This document shows positions 1 through 14,151 of a DNA stretch of 64,000 nt, in pieces. The position numbers were made by a program, and so were the translations under genes. Source of the DNA: Mycteria americana (Eukaryota; Chordata; Aves; Ciconiiformes; Ciconiidae); contig NC_134373.1 in NCBI RefSeq assembly GCF_035582795.1, positions 25,018,501 through 25,082,500 on the forward strand, written 5' to 3'. The notes under the pieces were generated by a model. The model had not been told where the DNA came from, ran no database searches, and saw only the letters and a list, made by a program, of their open reading frames with translations. Every line of letters begins with the position of its first letter. The stretch's first letter is position 1.

Positions 1-2916
1 TATCATTCAGCCTTAACAAGTCTTTTCCAGAGGGAGAAAGACTATTAAATCCATTTTCCAATCACAACTAGTTGGAGAAAATTCTGGCTCCTTAAGCGAG
101 CATAATTCTTCAGTATGTGAAGATTTTTTCTTTTAAAGCCTTGGTATCTGTGCTAGGAAAATGACCATATTTTCCCTACGTAAATAATAATTAAGCCAAT
201 GTTTCATTCCTATTTTGAAAATACAGTCAATAAACTGGTGTCATATTATGAACAGAAAAAAAACTGTATCAGTTTTAAAAAAAAAAAAACACGAACACGA
301 TAAGCATGTAAAAAGTATATACTAGTAACTTGGAAATGCTGCCCCTTCCTTCCATCTAGACAGGTTACTGTAATTTAATGCAACTGATGATGGCATGGGT
401 GCGATCTCCTTTTTTTGCCAGCCATCTCTGATTATCCTCATTTAGGCCATCCTGAGCATCCCTGGCCCATGATCAAGTTCTTCAAAATATTTACAGTCAA
501 CTCTAACTGAAGATTGTGATCCTAAGCAAATCAAGTATATGTAGATCAAAGTACGAATGGAAGTCTAGGAACAGCACAAAGGCTTCACTGTGCTCTCCTA
601 ATGCAGATCACTAAGTATTTGAGGAAGGGGTGGAAAAATAACTGTGGCTGGAGAGAATGCAGTGCAAGAATGAACTGCCACAGCAGATCAGCCAAATCAT
701 GCACCGTTAGGAAAGTCGGCAAAGTGGTCTTGTTTAAGTAAAGCCTCTCTTCTCTAAAAATTATAGTTATAACACTACACCTCCCTTATATAATAAAACC
801 CTGCCAACAAGAAACATACTAAAAAAAATTTTTAAAAAAATTAAAAAAAAAAAAAAACACAACACCACCACAAACAACCTGACAAGTTGATATGTAGAGA
901 AAGCACTCAATTATGCTGTAAGACTTCAGCGAAGGAAGGATTCCATCAATTACTACAGTTAACTGGATGAAGTTCCGTGAATTAAAAAGAAACTAATTAG
1001 GCAAATTAACAAGAAAAAAACCTCAACTCTCATTTAATCCATTATGCAATTTCTTCAATGCATTATGCAACAACATGAAACCTCTATAATGCACCAGTAA
1101 TCCCCATCTTCTGCATAGTATCATAAAGGTCCACTAGCAGGTCCAGCCACAATTCACTGGGGTGGATCAGTTATTCACCTTGGAAGTGAGAGATACGCGT
1201 CCAAGTGCTCTCACAGCTGCTGGAGAGCAACTGCAACTAGATCATCCATGCTTTAAGGGAATACGGTGAGGTAAAAAAATAGAGTCCTTCTACTTTTTTT
1301 CCTGTTTGTTTTAGAAGTCCCCAAAATAAGACATTTTGGAAACACCAGTAAAAATTATAGCAGCAATTCAGATATTATATTTCAGCAATATGACCTGAAA
1401 CTTCCCTACACTCTGTCAAGAATAAGAATTATGAAATACAGATGCTAATTATCTAGAATTTTAAGTCTGTCATATTGATCTAGTCTGGACATAGTGATCC
1501 AGAAGATGTTCTCAAGCAACAAATGGACACTCAAGAGTGCACTCCTATTTTAGTCTATGCTCATCTTTGTTACCTATGACTTATACCTCGTAATATACAA
1601 AGAAGTAAATGAGAGAATAGTAATTCTTTTTTTTTTTTCCCCTAAATGAAAACCAGTCAGCAGAAAGTATCCCATTAGAGGGATCACAAAGAAAATACAG
1701 TTTGGGAACAGACTCATCATTGCTGAAGGGGATGAAAGCTAAAAGGTACCTAGAGAAACAAGCATCTTTAAGCATTTGACTAACCAAATGTACAGCAGAC
1801 TTTGCCACAGGGATCTTGCCTGCATAGCTCGCTCTCTCCAGGTTCTGCCCTTTTGTACAGTGCCCAAGGCAAAGCAGGTCAATTTAAAACAAAACTGATA
1901 CAAACATTAGTTAAATGAGCGTGTAGGTCATTTTAGTTAAGTAGCCTATTTTAATCTTGTTTTGCAGTTAGATTTTTAGATATTTTTCAATGAAGAGATC
2001 TATTCTCATTCGTTAGTATAACACTGCAAGTATACTGAAGTGGAAATCAAGATATATTAGATCTGGTCAGTTTTTAAAAGCCAGGAGGATTCAATGTATG
2101 TTTACACCGTTCCTTAGGTAACCATATATTTATTAACATATCATTTGTTCAGTGTTAATTTTGCATTATTTTGTCAGAAAATTATGGCATTTAATTGCTA
2201 GGGGTTTTTTGTTTGGTTGTGGGGGTTTTTTTGTTTTGTTTTTAATCAGATAACTTCCCCAAGAGTCTAATTCAGTGAAAATACTACGCCAAACCTAGTT
2301 ACACATTTTTTTGAAATCTCAGTAGGAACTTCCATGTATTTTTGATGTCTAAATGTCTTTGAAAATTTGTGTACATATCCCTTAAATTTCAAGAGTTAGA
2401 CCTCGTCTTCTCCAATATATTCCATGTACATATGTGGAAGAAAGGCTTTCTTGCTTTTTCAACTCCCAGCTGGATTCTCAACTTTGAATGAATCCTGAAT
2501 TGAACCATCAATCAGCTCTATCACACTTACACATCTGCAAGTAGCAGAGTCTTGGTTTAGCTGGCTGAAAGTGCAGACAGCTGAAGCAGCACAAAACCCA
2601 ATGATTAGGATCCTGAGTTTCTAAGTTAATTTCAGACTGCTGCCATTGTAGCTCTCAGCTGTCAGGATTAGAAAACCAATACTGTACAGAACCATATGGA
2701 CAATCACACCGAGTGATAATCTACTCTTGATGGTGAGGCACAATAGACAAAGAGAGAACCAAAGAAGAGGAGAAAAACAGAAAACAAAATTAAAAGGATG
2801 AAGATGCAGAATATGAAAACAGGATGCTATTACATGTTTGTGTAAACTGTAAAACTACTATACAAATAATCTGAGAGAGAGAGAAATCCCATTTTCAGCT
2901 TTTAATATTAATTTTG

Positions 2917-2990
2917 GACAACTCCATTGGTTTCAATCAAGTTCCACTGCATTACTCCTTCCTTAATAAAATTTGGCCAAGTCCAAATAA
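2917..2990. repeat. Ancient amniote MITE/SINE-like remnant
   Basis: The segment reads like a decayed copy of an old amniote repeat, with a core 'actccattggtttcaat' and an end 'aaatttggcc'. Copies of this type are scattered through reptile and bird genomes. I recognise the pattern by eye only and cannot name the family. Confidence 0.45.
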
Positions 2991-4964
2991 ACCAAAAATA
3001 TGTATGGAAAAACTTCTGTTATCTGGACATTTTTTATTATAAATCAGATCCAAACCTAGACACTGAGATTGAAACATTGGTAACATTTTTGAGATATTTT
3101 AAGCCCAAACTTCTAAACCTGAGCATTAACCTTTAAAATAGCATTCAAGCTTGGTTTCTCAGCAAAACACAATTGAAAACTGATAACTTAATCCTGACAC
3201 AGAGTATTTTCCTAGATTTCCCTCTTACAAACGTTTCAACACAGCATCTAGTCTTACCCAGTCCTGCCAGGAAAGTGTTTCATAAACATCTCTTTTCTAC
3301 AGATCTTTACATTCAATTTTTATTCTAGCATCCCTGCGCACTGTTTTAAATGTTATTTTTAAATATTTGCAGTGGTGTAAATTAGAAACCTGGTTTTGTG
3401 TCCCTCCTGATCCATCTGAAGATATATTAATTTTGCATGCAGTGGTACTGTCAAAACAATCAGAAAAAAAATTGCTGATTTTCCAACATATTGAGCATTC
3501 ATGCATCTGAAAAACAGATCTTACTAAGAGTGTCCATGACTATACCGCTTGATTCTAGAGACCAGGATTCTCTTATGTGAAACTGCAGAGTCAATGGAGA
3601 CCAAAAACTTGCGTCAATTTCAGTATCCAAAGACTACAGCACCAAATCTAGTGGGGACCTTTGAAAGCAACAAATTTTGTAACTCCCAGAACAACCATGT
3701 GTTGTCATCATCCAGGCAACGAGCTCTCACTGCTTGCCGAAGTAAGGCACACAATGAAGGTGCAAAGAGAGTGTGCAGAGCAGCAGCAAAGAGACAGACT
3801 AGATGCCATCTAGGGCCCATCAGTTGGATCACACACAGCTGGTAATCAAATGAATCAACCAAGCAAAATCCAATATAACAGTCTGTCATTAATACAATTA
3901 AAGTGAAAGCACTTGGCATCCATCATCAGCTCCTTCAACAACTCTCCCTGGCTCAGTGGCAGCCTTGTGCCCTCCTTTGAAGTTCATAATTGAGTCTGTA
4001 AAAGAATATACAACTATTTGCCCATTGTAAAAAGCAAGTATTTGGCAGGTCCTGCCAAGCTCTAGCCTATAAATTGCTGGGCAACACACTAACAATGATC
4101 ATCAAAACTGCTTGAAAGCAATCTAGATTAAAAAAAAAAATCAGTTCTGTGATGACAGCCAGAACAATGACATTAACAACATTCCAAAAATGCAGCAAAG
4201 GGAGGTGCTTTGGGGAAGAACAAGTGCAGTTTGTAAGCCTGTGAAGATGTCCACATTTAGATGGCTCATTTGCTTGCAAGAAAATGAGAATGCATGGGCA
4301 GAGCAGAACAAGGTTCCTCTTCCTTTGCTACTGAATTCAGCAAGAACATAGTCCGAGACACCTCTCCCAGGTCATTGCTGCTCGCTGCTAAAACAACAAA
4401 CATTTGACAAGTGCTACATTTTCCTATGTTTGAGACCCCTCAATCGGGAGTGTCTTTCTCCTTAAATATCCAGTCCAACAAAAAATGTAACTGATCAGAA
4501 AGAAAATAAACTCTTTGGCACAAGAAAGTAAAGAAAGTGCATGGGCAACCCCAACTCATTTTGGATCAGCTGTTATTTTTAAATTATCTCATCTACAGAT
4601 GAACAAGTCATTGATAAGACCAAAGAGAATTAATTCTCTTTCCACAAAAACATCCATGACATAACCCATCGCTGCCAAGCTAACAATGACAAACCCTGTT
4701 TCATGGACCCCAGGAAGGAAAGCAAAAGCAGAACTGCAGAAATCTTTGAAATCCACTATCTTGTCTGGGGCTCCCCCTATTTGGTTCTTACAGTACAAGA
4801 AAAAAAGGGAACTAGCAAATGGTCTTAGCAAATGGTCTTTTCTCTGGTATTCAGTCCCAGTTTCTGGTAATCAGCACTTTAAAGTTTTCCTAAGCTGGTG
4901 ATTGCATCTGTTGAATTAGGATCATTGTGCTTAATTACCTAATTCCTTCTTAACCTATTTACAC

Positions 4965-5215
4965 TTATGGCCTCCACAATATGCCACATCACTAAGTTTT
5001 GCACTTGAACTCTACACTTTGTGGAAAAAGTGTTTCTCTCTTGTTTTTAACTTAGTGATTGATAATTTTACTGACATTCACTATTTCTGCTATAATGAAA
5101 TAATTAGGATTTATTCTGTATTCACCTTTTATTTTTCATGGTATCATATCCTCTGTCTCCTGAATTGCCTCATTTCCAGAACAACTCCTAATCTACATAG
5201 CTTTGATCTGAACAG
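4965..5215 (-). repeat. Old CR1 3'-end fragment
   Basis: On the minus strand this matches the general pattern of an old CR1 3' region. Read on the plus strand, it has a 'cctccacaat' block, then 'tgtggaaaaagtgtttc', then a 'cctctgtctcctgaattgcctcatttccagaac' type pyrimidine-rich stretch. It is heavily diverged with no coding capacity. The subfamily cannot be set by eye. Confidence 0.6.
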
Positions 5216-5253
5216 AAAGCATTTCCCCACTAATCAAGAAATGCTGAATGACA

Positions 5254-5287
5254 TGACCTCAAAGTATGACTGACCTCAAAGTATGAT
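5254..5287. repeat. 17-bp tandem duplication (2 copies)
   Basis: The unit tgacctcaaagtatga(c/t) occurs twice head to tail at 5254-5270 and 5271-5287, with one mismatch. It looks like a simple replication-slippage duplication. Confidence 0.85.
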
Positions 5288-6412
5288 TCAGATTATGCAG
5301 TCCTGAAACTGAAAGCTCAGGGAAAGCCCAGTCTCAGCTTGCCAACGCTGAGGGCTATCGTCAATTACATTATCTGAGACCATTCTAGATGGTGACTGTC
5401 ACTACCACATGAAAGCTGTGGACAGGTCAGATAACATTTAGTATTCCTCATTTTTTCTTGAAGAAATAAAAAAATATGCAGAAGGTGCTCTGGAAGGTTT
5501 TTTTATATTGTGTCCACGTCAGCAGCCACTTAACTCTCACCTCCCCTTAAATACAGGCATACACCTGTGTGAAGCACAAGCAACAGAAGTGCAGGAGAAA
5601 ATACCCGAGTAGAGCATAGCATCAAAAAGGAGCACAACCTGGACAACGAGCATCCTAGACAGCAGAGAGAAAACCATCCTAGGGAGAGATGGAATTTGTT
5701 ACAGAAAAAGGATACTGAGAGCCAGCAGTAGCACCTAAAAATCAAGAGATTGGCTCAAAAGACAAGATTTAAAAAGAAGCACACATAGGATGATTTTTGC
5801 CTTCTGGATTATCAAGACTGATGTTTTCACATTTTCCATCTCTACACCATGAGAGCTAAAATCTTTCCTATTTTATTTCTACCTTTTAAATAAAAATCTA
5901 GAATGTAGGTGTTGTCTTGGTGTTGAAGCTACAAGATTGCAAGATTATAGCAGAAACATAAAAGTTGACAATAATGATTTGATACTGAATTTTCTTTTTA
6001 ATTTCTTGCTCTTTTCATCATACTCACAATTCACATGCATGTCTTGGATCGCTCATGTTCAAAACACATCTGTAATCTTACCACTTCCAAATGACAGAAG
6101 CTTTCCTAGCACTTGTATGCCTATCCCTACCAATCAAGATACCTAAAATGAAACACTTGAAAATGAGACTTTGTGAAGGAATCCCACTGGTGACTGTGGA
6201 TTGAGTCACTTTCCCATTCCAAATAAGAAAAGGGAAAAGACTTTTTTTTTTTTTAAATACTACAACCATTTTTAAAGGCACTTGTTGGAAGCTGCTTTAA
6301 GGCTTAGAACGTTGTAGTAAATCTCAATGCAATTTTAGTGCCTTGAAGAAGTTTGGTCATTCGGCAATGCTGAGCACCTGCCATCTCAAAACAAAACCTG
6401 GGTTTAGATAAT

Positions 6413-7008
6413 TGTGCTGGTTTTGGCTGGGGTAGCGTTAATTTTCACCATAGTAGCTAGTATGGGGAGCTATGTTTTGGATTTGTGCTGAAAACAGTGT
6501 TGATAATACAGGGATGTTTTAGTTACTGCTGAGCAGGGCTTACACACAGTCAAGGCCTTTTCTGCTTCTCTCCCCACCCCACCAGCGAGCAGGCTGGGGG
6601 TGCACAAGAAGCTGGGAGGGGACACGGCTGGGACAGCTGACCCCAGCTGACCAAAGGGATACCCCACACCATATGACGCCATGCTCAGCATATAAAGCTG
6701 GGGGAAGAAGGAGGAAGGGGGGGACGTTCGGAGTGATGGCGTTTGTCTTCCCAAGTTACTGTTACACGTGACGGAGCCCTGCTTTCCTGGAGATGGCTGA
6801 ACACCTGCCTGCCCCTGGGAAGGAGTGAAGGAATTCCTTGTTTTGCTCTGCTTGCATGCGCGGTTTTTGCTTTCCCTATTAAACTGTCTTTATATCAACC
6901 CACGAGTTTTCTCACTTTTACCCTTCCAATTCTCTCCCCATCCCACCAGCGGGGAGTGAGCGAGCGGCTGGGTGGGGCTCAGTTGCCAGCTGGGGTTAAA
7001 CCACAACA
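6413..7008 (+). mobile_element. Solo LTR of an avian endogenous retrovirus (ERVL-like)
   Basis: A 596-bp segment begins TGTGCTGG and ends ACCACAACA. It is flanked on both sides by the same five bases, ataat (6408-6412 and 7009-7013), which is the target-site duplication. Internally it has a TATA box (TATAAAG, 6691-6697) and an ATTAAA polyadenylation signal (6878-6883), in the order expected for U3-R-U5 on the plus strand. No gag, pol or env sequence lies beside it, so it is a solo LTR left by recombination between two LTRs. The sequence type is one I recognise as very common in birds. A 5-bp duplication fits ERVL-type (class III) elements, but the family name needs a repeat-library match. It lies in antisense orientation within SLC4A10 intron 1 and has its own core-promoter elements. 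Confidence 0.9.
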
Positions 7009-8081
7009 ATAATTCAAATGGAGTACTACTAGTACTAAAACACAGTATTAATAGCAAAACCAAAGGAAATTTTATTTAGTCTTGTATTTCTTGGAAGCTG
7101 AAAACATTAAATTGAATTGAGTATTTGCCACCAGGCAGAAATTTTTAAAAAGATTCCATTAGAATGAAATATATTTTCATATTTGCATACATATAGACAC
7201 AAAAAACACACCCTTTCTTAACATACAAGAAAAGCCTGCTAGAAAAATACTAAATGTTAGGAGGAAAATAAACAGTTACATTATGGACTGAAAAAAAAAA
7301 AAATTAAAAAAAAAAACCCAAACTAAATCACTCATAATAATTATAAATCAATACTATTTTCCTATATAAAATATATCAGTAGCAGAAATAAACACACTCT
7401 TAGTAATAAAATGAGTTATTAAAACCTGTACTATAACTGTAAAGCATTAACAATACTGTATTAGTTTGCACAGACCATTTATCGATTCTATTGTTTTTGC
7501 TCAAGACAATCTTGCCAGACTTACTTTAATGACTTTTTTTTACTTTCTAATGAATATTCATAATGGAAGTATTATATGAACAGTTATTTCTGCAATCACT
7601 ATGAAATGAAAAATTTGAGACTCAAAGATTAAAGTATAGCAGATAGCAAAACACCAGTCTCTGGGTTACAGTATTTGAACGAGATTAATCATAATCCTCC
7701 AGAATTTTTTAATTTCATATCCATAAAACAGCACTTCCCCAATCCATAAAATTTGCTATTTGTTATATCAAGAAAATTAGAAGTTTTATTAGTTTAAAAA
7801 AAAAATAGAAATAAAAGCACAAACTAAGAGGTATTTTTAATTCTGTCCATTCACAATTTATAACTGTTATTATTTGCACTCTTACAGAAAGCACTTTATG
7901 TGATTACAGTCATAACGGTTATGCTGCAATAGCTCTGTAATTTCCGTGAGCAAACAGGAGAATAACAAACTAGAGAAAAGAAGCATATTATATTATTTTT
8001 GCACTGCCAGAAATCTATTTGTTTGCAATCAAGCCAATAAACAAGTTTATTATTCATACGTGTATGGTCCTAGCTCCTGAA

Positions 8082-8175
8082 TTGGCCAGTCATGGACCAG
8101 GACCCCTTCATGACAGACCCTGCATCCACCCAGAATAAAAATATGGTCCTCATCCCAAAAGGTTCACACAATTTT
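8082..8175 (+). repeat. Ancient amniote repeat remnant (GGACCAGGACCCC type)
   Basis: The block starting 'catggaccaggacccc' and continuing through 'cagaataaaaatatggtcc' fits an old dispersed amniote repeat I recognise by pattern. A second piece of the same family appears near 56.9 kb in the same orientation. The family name is not assigned. Confidence 0.55.
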
Positions 8176-11100
8176 TTGCCTAAACAAATAAACAAAAAAA
8201 CACAACCACCTAAACTTGGTGACTTATTTACAGCACCTTATCCATGCTGTAATAAACTACTGTGTTTATTCTTACGTGGTGCCGATCACAAAGTAGATTA
8301 CCCCAATTTTATCAAGGGTAAACCTACCTTGCATTTATGTAAGGTCAGTGCATGCAACTAAGGAATTAGAAGAGAAGGCTCTGATGCTACCTACCTTGCA
8401 GCAGTTTTTTTGTACAGCCATCTTTTGTACGCAAGTCAAGGGAGAACAGATAGACACAAACAAACAAACACGAAATAATGAATAACTTCTGATGAGTGCC
8501 ACAGTTAGCAATTTCAATAGCCCAAGAGTCACGAAGAACTGGTTTTGTAGAGATTACCTTTTTCTAATATTGTCATTGAAACACTATTCAGAATTTTTAT
8601 ATGACAAGTTGCTCTAAATACCAGACCACTTCTGGAATCGTAATTTCTAGACTTTAAGGTGAAAAAAAAGGTTTCAGAACAAGAACACTACTTTCCCACC
8701 AGACTCTCTCAGATTCTACATTGGATGCTCCATCAAAACCTACATGCTTTGTGTTGAACTACCCAAAACATAAGTGGTATGAACATGCACAAGACTGGAT
8801 TGTACAGGTCTGAGTCATTCACACAAGAATAAACAAAAGTCAAACAAAAAAACCATTTAGTCAAGTTTTACACATTTACATGGTTTTGGTAACAAATTTC
8901 ACTAGATGTCTTCACTTTAGTATTTCCATATTTTTCACTGAAAGATTCTTTTAAGAAGTTCTATCTGTTCTCTCTAGCTTAACATTTTTCATAGACATGT
9001 ATACACTAACAAGTTTCATATTTATGGAGAAATTTGGGGGAAGGAGGTGGGGTAAGGTAGCTTTGGGATTTCGGGTTTTTTGGCTGTAAGGTATTGGGGC
9101 TTGCGAGCTATAATCCTGTTACCATGTACATCTCATTGTAACTGCTAATGGGAACACAGTTCCTGCGGCAGAAGCTAGCCCAAGACAAATCCCTCATCAT
9201 GGCTATAGTGGAGATACCCAGTTCTCAAAACCAACTCTTTTCCTCCACAAATCTGCTTCAGTCGGCTGCACACCTTGTTAATGCATGCTCAGTCTTGAGT
9301 GACTTAATATTTAGCAAGGCAGAAAAGTTTCTGCTGCTTCTGTTATTTTTGCCCAAATTTGGCCAATGTAGAAGCATTGGACAAAGAAGTGGAAAAAAAT
9401 CATAATTCACAAATATTCAGTGGAGAGTTACTAGGTTTTTCTTAAGTTTCTCTTCAATGGGTCTTCTCCACTCCGGAGGTAACCGCAGTCTTCTGTTGCT
9501 CTGGGCATACTGGTATACGTTTAGAAACCTCTCACCTACTTTTAGTTATGGCTGGGCGAATAGAAAAAAAATTTCATGCATCTGGTGCCCAAAGTAAATC
9601 AATGCAGATACAGTGGACAAAGAGTCCTAAACTTTTAGGCAAGATGAAGTGAAACGAACACAATCAAACTATAGATCATTGCAAAATATTTCAAGCTCTC
9701 TAAAACTGAATGTGGCTTTTTCTTTAAAAGTTACTTTAAAAGTCTTTAAGCTTTTCTTCCAATGTAATTTTAAAGCGAAGTCCTGTGAGTTACGTGAGGT
9801 TCCAGTGGGTATTCCATAGCAGCATTTTTCTCAATCCATTCCCCTACAAGTTGAGGGCTGTGGGGGGTTATTCCAAAAACAAGATTTTAATGAAGAAAGC
9901 CAGCTGGATGGCTACAGAAGAAACTCCTTTCTATGAAACTGGTGAGGATGAGCACGAAGGCTTCTGCACTGCTTACACTATTTTTGACAGCATGTTCACC
10001 TATTCTGGATTCATCCAGATACTTCTCTCAAAAAAACATGGGATTCACCTGTTACTAGAATTTTCACATGAGATGATTCTCGGATGAGTATGAAACACAG
10101 CTTTATGAGTGCTTTTACAGCTCATTGCCACATTTAATTTCAAAAGCTATTATAATGTTGCAATAAAAACAAGTGGACATAGTTAAGTATTTCACTGTAA
10201 CAATCATTAAGAGGAAAAACAGAATAAAGTGGAAGCTTTCTAAAAGATAATAATATAATCAGTCAAGTCTTATGTTTCAGCATTTCTAACTTGTCTTCAA
10301 ATAAAGGGAAAGGATGACAGTAATGGAAGGAGATGGGTAATATGGGTTACAACTTAAGTTATGAAATTTTCTGCAAAAAAGTCTGTTAAAGTCTCAGAAC
10401 ACAGCAGATTTGCAGAGACTGCATGAACGTTTGTATTGGTAATGATACTTTTGGAACTTATACAAGTCTCAAACAAGGTAGCAGTATCCTCAAAAGAACT
10501 GGAAACTGTAGGTTGCTTCTGAGGACAGTATTAAGATGGCTGGCAGCAACTGCTGATTGGATTTGGGGGTGAGGGGGTGGAAGGGAACACTACTTTTATT
10601 CTATAAATTCACTTAAAACACCAATACGTATAATAACCCTTCTGTCGGCACAATAATGTGCTGTTCTGGGACACTCTGGTTCTATTTCGGTACTTGCCTA
10701 AATAGGTCACAAAAATGATCAAAAGAAATTCTTAAAGCATGTTGCTTTTTCTGAAAAAGGATACAGGTTACCCACATTTTCACAAATTCAAAGGTAGAAG
10801 AATGCCCACTCTTCCACAGGCAATATGAAATTACAGGTTTTGCTACATTCTTCATACTATAGAGCATACCAGGAAAATATATGCTCTTCCCTACAAATTT
10901 TCAGATCATAAACTTCCAATCTTTTCAATTTTGCATCAGTATACTTGAGATACTGGTAGTGCAATCTCATAAAAGACTGTTCTGCATTCTTAGGAGATGA
11001 CATCAAACTTCATCCATTTCCTACTTGGGCAGAACAGGTGAGAAATTTTTTGTTAAGAGGGACAATAATGGTTCAACCACTTCTGCATGGCTATTCAGCA

Positions 11101-13194
11101 GTCCTTGGGAACAGTGTATCTATAAGCTCAACCTTGAATCCCAAGGTAAAGAACCAATCTCCAGAGCAAATGAGTGGCTAATACTTGCCATTCAAATTCT
11201 CATCAATCACTTACCTGCAGTTCAAATGAAAAATATCAACTTCCTATATTTAGCAGAGCACACAATTTATGGATTTAGCTAAATGCTCAAGATTCACTTT
11301 TGGTTTGCAGCTTTTGTAATGGGCTTTGTCTTATGAGATAAGCAGATGAAATAATTAAACGAGAATGAGAATGACGTCTTCAACTCTACTGAGTCAGGCC
11401 TTGAAAAAAGATGCACATTTCTAGAGCTGCAGTTAGACTTCACTGATTGTCACGTGGGAATTTCGGCAACCTCCTCAAGCTGATTTTAGACATCATTATG
11501 CTGCTTAATTCCAAATAGAAAGCTTTCATACTTTTCTGTATGTTTTCAGTATACATTTCAAAAAAACCCCAAAAAAGTCAACATCTTATTTTGTGAGGAA
11601 ACGCATCGACATTTTTCTTAGTTCAATTTTAACAATACAACTGATAGTATTCCTGTTTGACTATTGGGAAACTGTCAAAGATACAGATAGATGGATGGAT
11701 GCTGAAAGCAAAATCCTCTTTCTAGAAATACACTCTAGCACAAATTTATCGATTGCATCTTTGGTCCAACCAGACATGGAGAGACTGCAGCATCTTATCC
11801 TGGAATTACTTTTTTTTTTCCCCTGCTTTGTTTTACAACAGAAATATAGCTTCACAGAATGAAATAGTTCCATCTGAGTATTCAAACACTTGATGTTGCA
11901 GTCCACTAACAAAACACAAAATTGAAAGTTTTACTGAATCTTACAAATACTAAGGACATCGATATAATGCAGCCTTTTTTTATTTCTGATTTGTAATCTA
12001 CAAACATAAATCCAATTATTAAATTTACCAGTAGCGCCCTCCTGAACCCCAAAATTAAAATGCTTGAGAAGAAAGAATAATCCTGCAATCCTGAAGTTAT
12101 TTTTATTCCCTGTAGATTCTATTCTTTGATTCTATAAAGAAAAAATATGAAAACTACCAGCCAGTATCAATCAAAAAAAAATCTAAAGCACTTATGATTT
12201 GATACACAATCTCCCTGATTGTACCTTTATCTCCTATTGATGTCTACAACACTACAAACATCCTTAACACCACGCAACCACCACAGACTTTTTGGTGTTT
12301 CACTGGGAAAAGATGTGACATGAAATCACATTCTTCCTGATGGCTGCTTACTTCTAAAATAAAACCCTTGGACGTATTCATATGTTGAAAAGGCAGTTTA
12401 CATGTACATATGATCTTCCTCTCGAGAAATGACATGGCATTTTGCTATTGAATTTAATGACATAGTTTGCCAGACTAATTACAGTTTAAGTATCTATTTT
12501 CTATTTTTGCCAGAATCTAATAGCAGAGTTTGTTTTTTCTCCCATCCTTACACAGTTTCAGTGACTATGAATGCCTCTAGAGAGAATCTAGCACAATTGT
12601 TAGTGACTGATATCTGGAACAATTCCTCAGAACAGTGGCTTCAGATCAGTTTTTCTTAATTTATAGCATTTTGGCTACTTTTAATACAAGTTTCCGGAAA
12701 AAGGTGCAAAACGATCCCCATCCCTCTCCAAAAAGCAACACAGAAGTGCAATACTTTCTGGCATTTTTGAGTGTGACAGCTACAACGTGATTGCTCTCAG
12801 TGAAACTTGTCCTGGACCTTCTTGCAGCCCCACTGATGCAGACAGACTCCTATGCTCTTTAAAAAGTCAACAGGACTCCACGAAGGCTTAAAAATCTACA
12901 TTTAAGATTAGCATTTTGCAGATACAAATTCATAAATAATGTTACATTTTGTATTTTTGTATGGTTTTAAAACCTGCTTGCAATCACGAAATTGGATGAA
13001 TGGTAGGCATCTATCTTTTTAATATACTCTTTGAATGTGTTTATAGTAAATGTTTATAGTAAACTCAGGATTCAGGTGGACTTAACTGAAGGTATCAACA
13101 TTATCATCCAGATAAATTGTTCCTTTCTCCTCAATTTGCACATAGTATATCATCCATCTGTAAAACAGTCTTTCCAAAAAGACAAGAGTGAGCC

Positions 13195-13620
13195 CTTGCC
13201 ACAGAATGATAGGATTGGAAGAGATCTCATGAGGTCTTCTAGTCCATCACTCAGCCCTAAGGCAGCAATAACTCTATATGCACCTTTCCTGTCGGATATT
13301 CATCTTACTTGTTCTTACAGACGGATAATGGAGATTCCACAAATATACTAGACAATTTGTTCCACTGCTTCATTATCCTTAGCATTAGACAGGTTTTTTT
13401 AACATCCTTTTAATATTGTCCCATAACCTTTTTTTCTTTTCCTTTTCAGTAGGGATATAAGAAACTGGTCTTTTTTGCAGCAGCAGCCTTTTACATAATA
13501 AACGTGCGTGTCTCCATGGTCAGGCTAAGGAATCCCAATTTCTTCAAACCTTCTTTCATATTTTTTAGACCCATACTGATTTGTTGTTCTTCCTGAATTG
13601 CCCTACAATTGCTATTCTTT
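13195..13620 (-). repeat. Old CR1 3'-end fragment
   Basis: Read on the plus strand it starts 'cacagaatgataggattgg', then 'agatctcatgaggtcttctagtccat', and later 'attccacaa' with 'ttgttccactgcttcatta'. This is the order of blocks seen in an inverted CR1 3' region. It is diverged and carries no coding sequence, so the element is old and lies on the minus strand. Confidence 0.75.
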
Positions 13621-14141
13621 TCTTGAAACACAGCACGTAGTACCGTACTAATCAGCTAATACCTTACAAATGCCAAATATTACCTCACGTACCTTGAAGA
13701 CTTCATTTCTCCCAAATAAGCTAATGTGCCTGTTTCCTTGCAGCAAGTTCCTGCTCTGTTTGATTAAAATTGCGAACTTGCAAATCTTGACATACCTTTT
13801 GCATCTCCACTGAATTCTCAATGTCGCATAAATAGCTAATTAAACAAAGCGAAAAGGCTCCAGGAGGTGGCCATGGAAATCAGCAAAGATATGGAAGAAT
13901 CAGGCTTCAAGATCCTGCTTTGCCCCAGCTGTACAAGGGCATGAGCTGGCTTTCCTGCTTCTGTTCCTCCACTTCTTTCCCTGTGCCATAACCAAATCAA
14001 TTCTTCCCCGTGCAACTTAATCAGCTCCCTCTTTCCTTTCATACCACAGTCAGCCATAATGTCCTCAATTCTCCAAGTTTGCACAAATCTCTCCACACTC
14101 TCAATTTTACCCTCATTTCACCCTGCAACTTCTTTTTTGCT

Positions 14142-14151
14142 CCCCCCCCCC
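14142..14151. repeat. C10 homopolymer
   Basis: Ten consecutive C on the plus strand within otherwise AT-rich intronic sequence. Confidence 0.95.
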
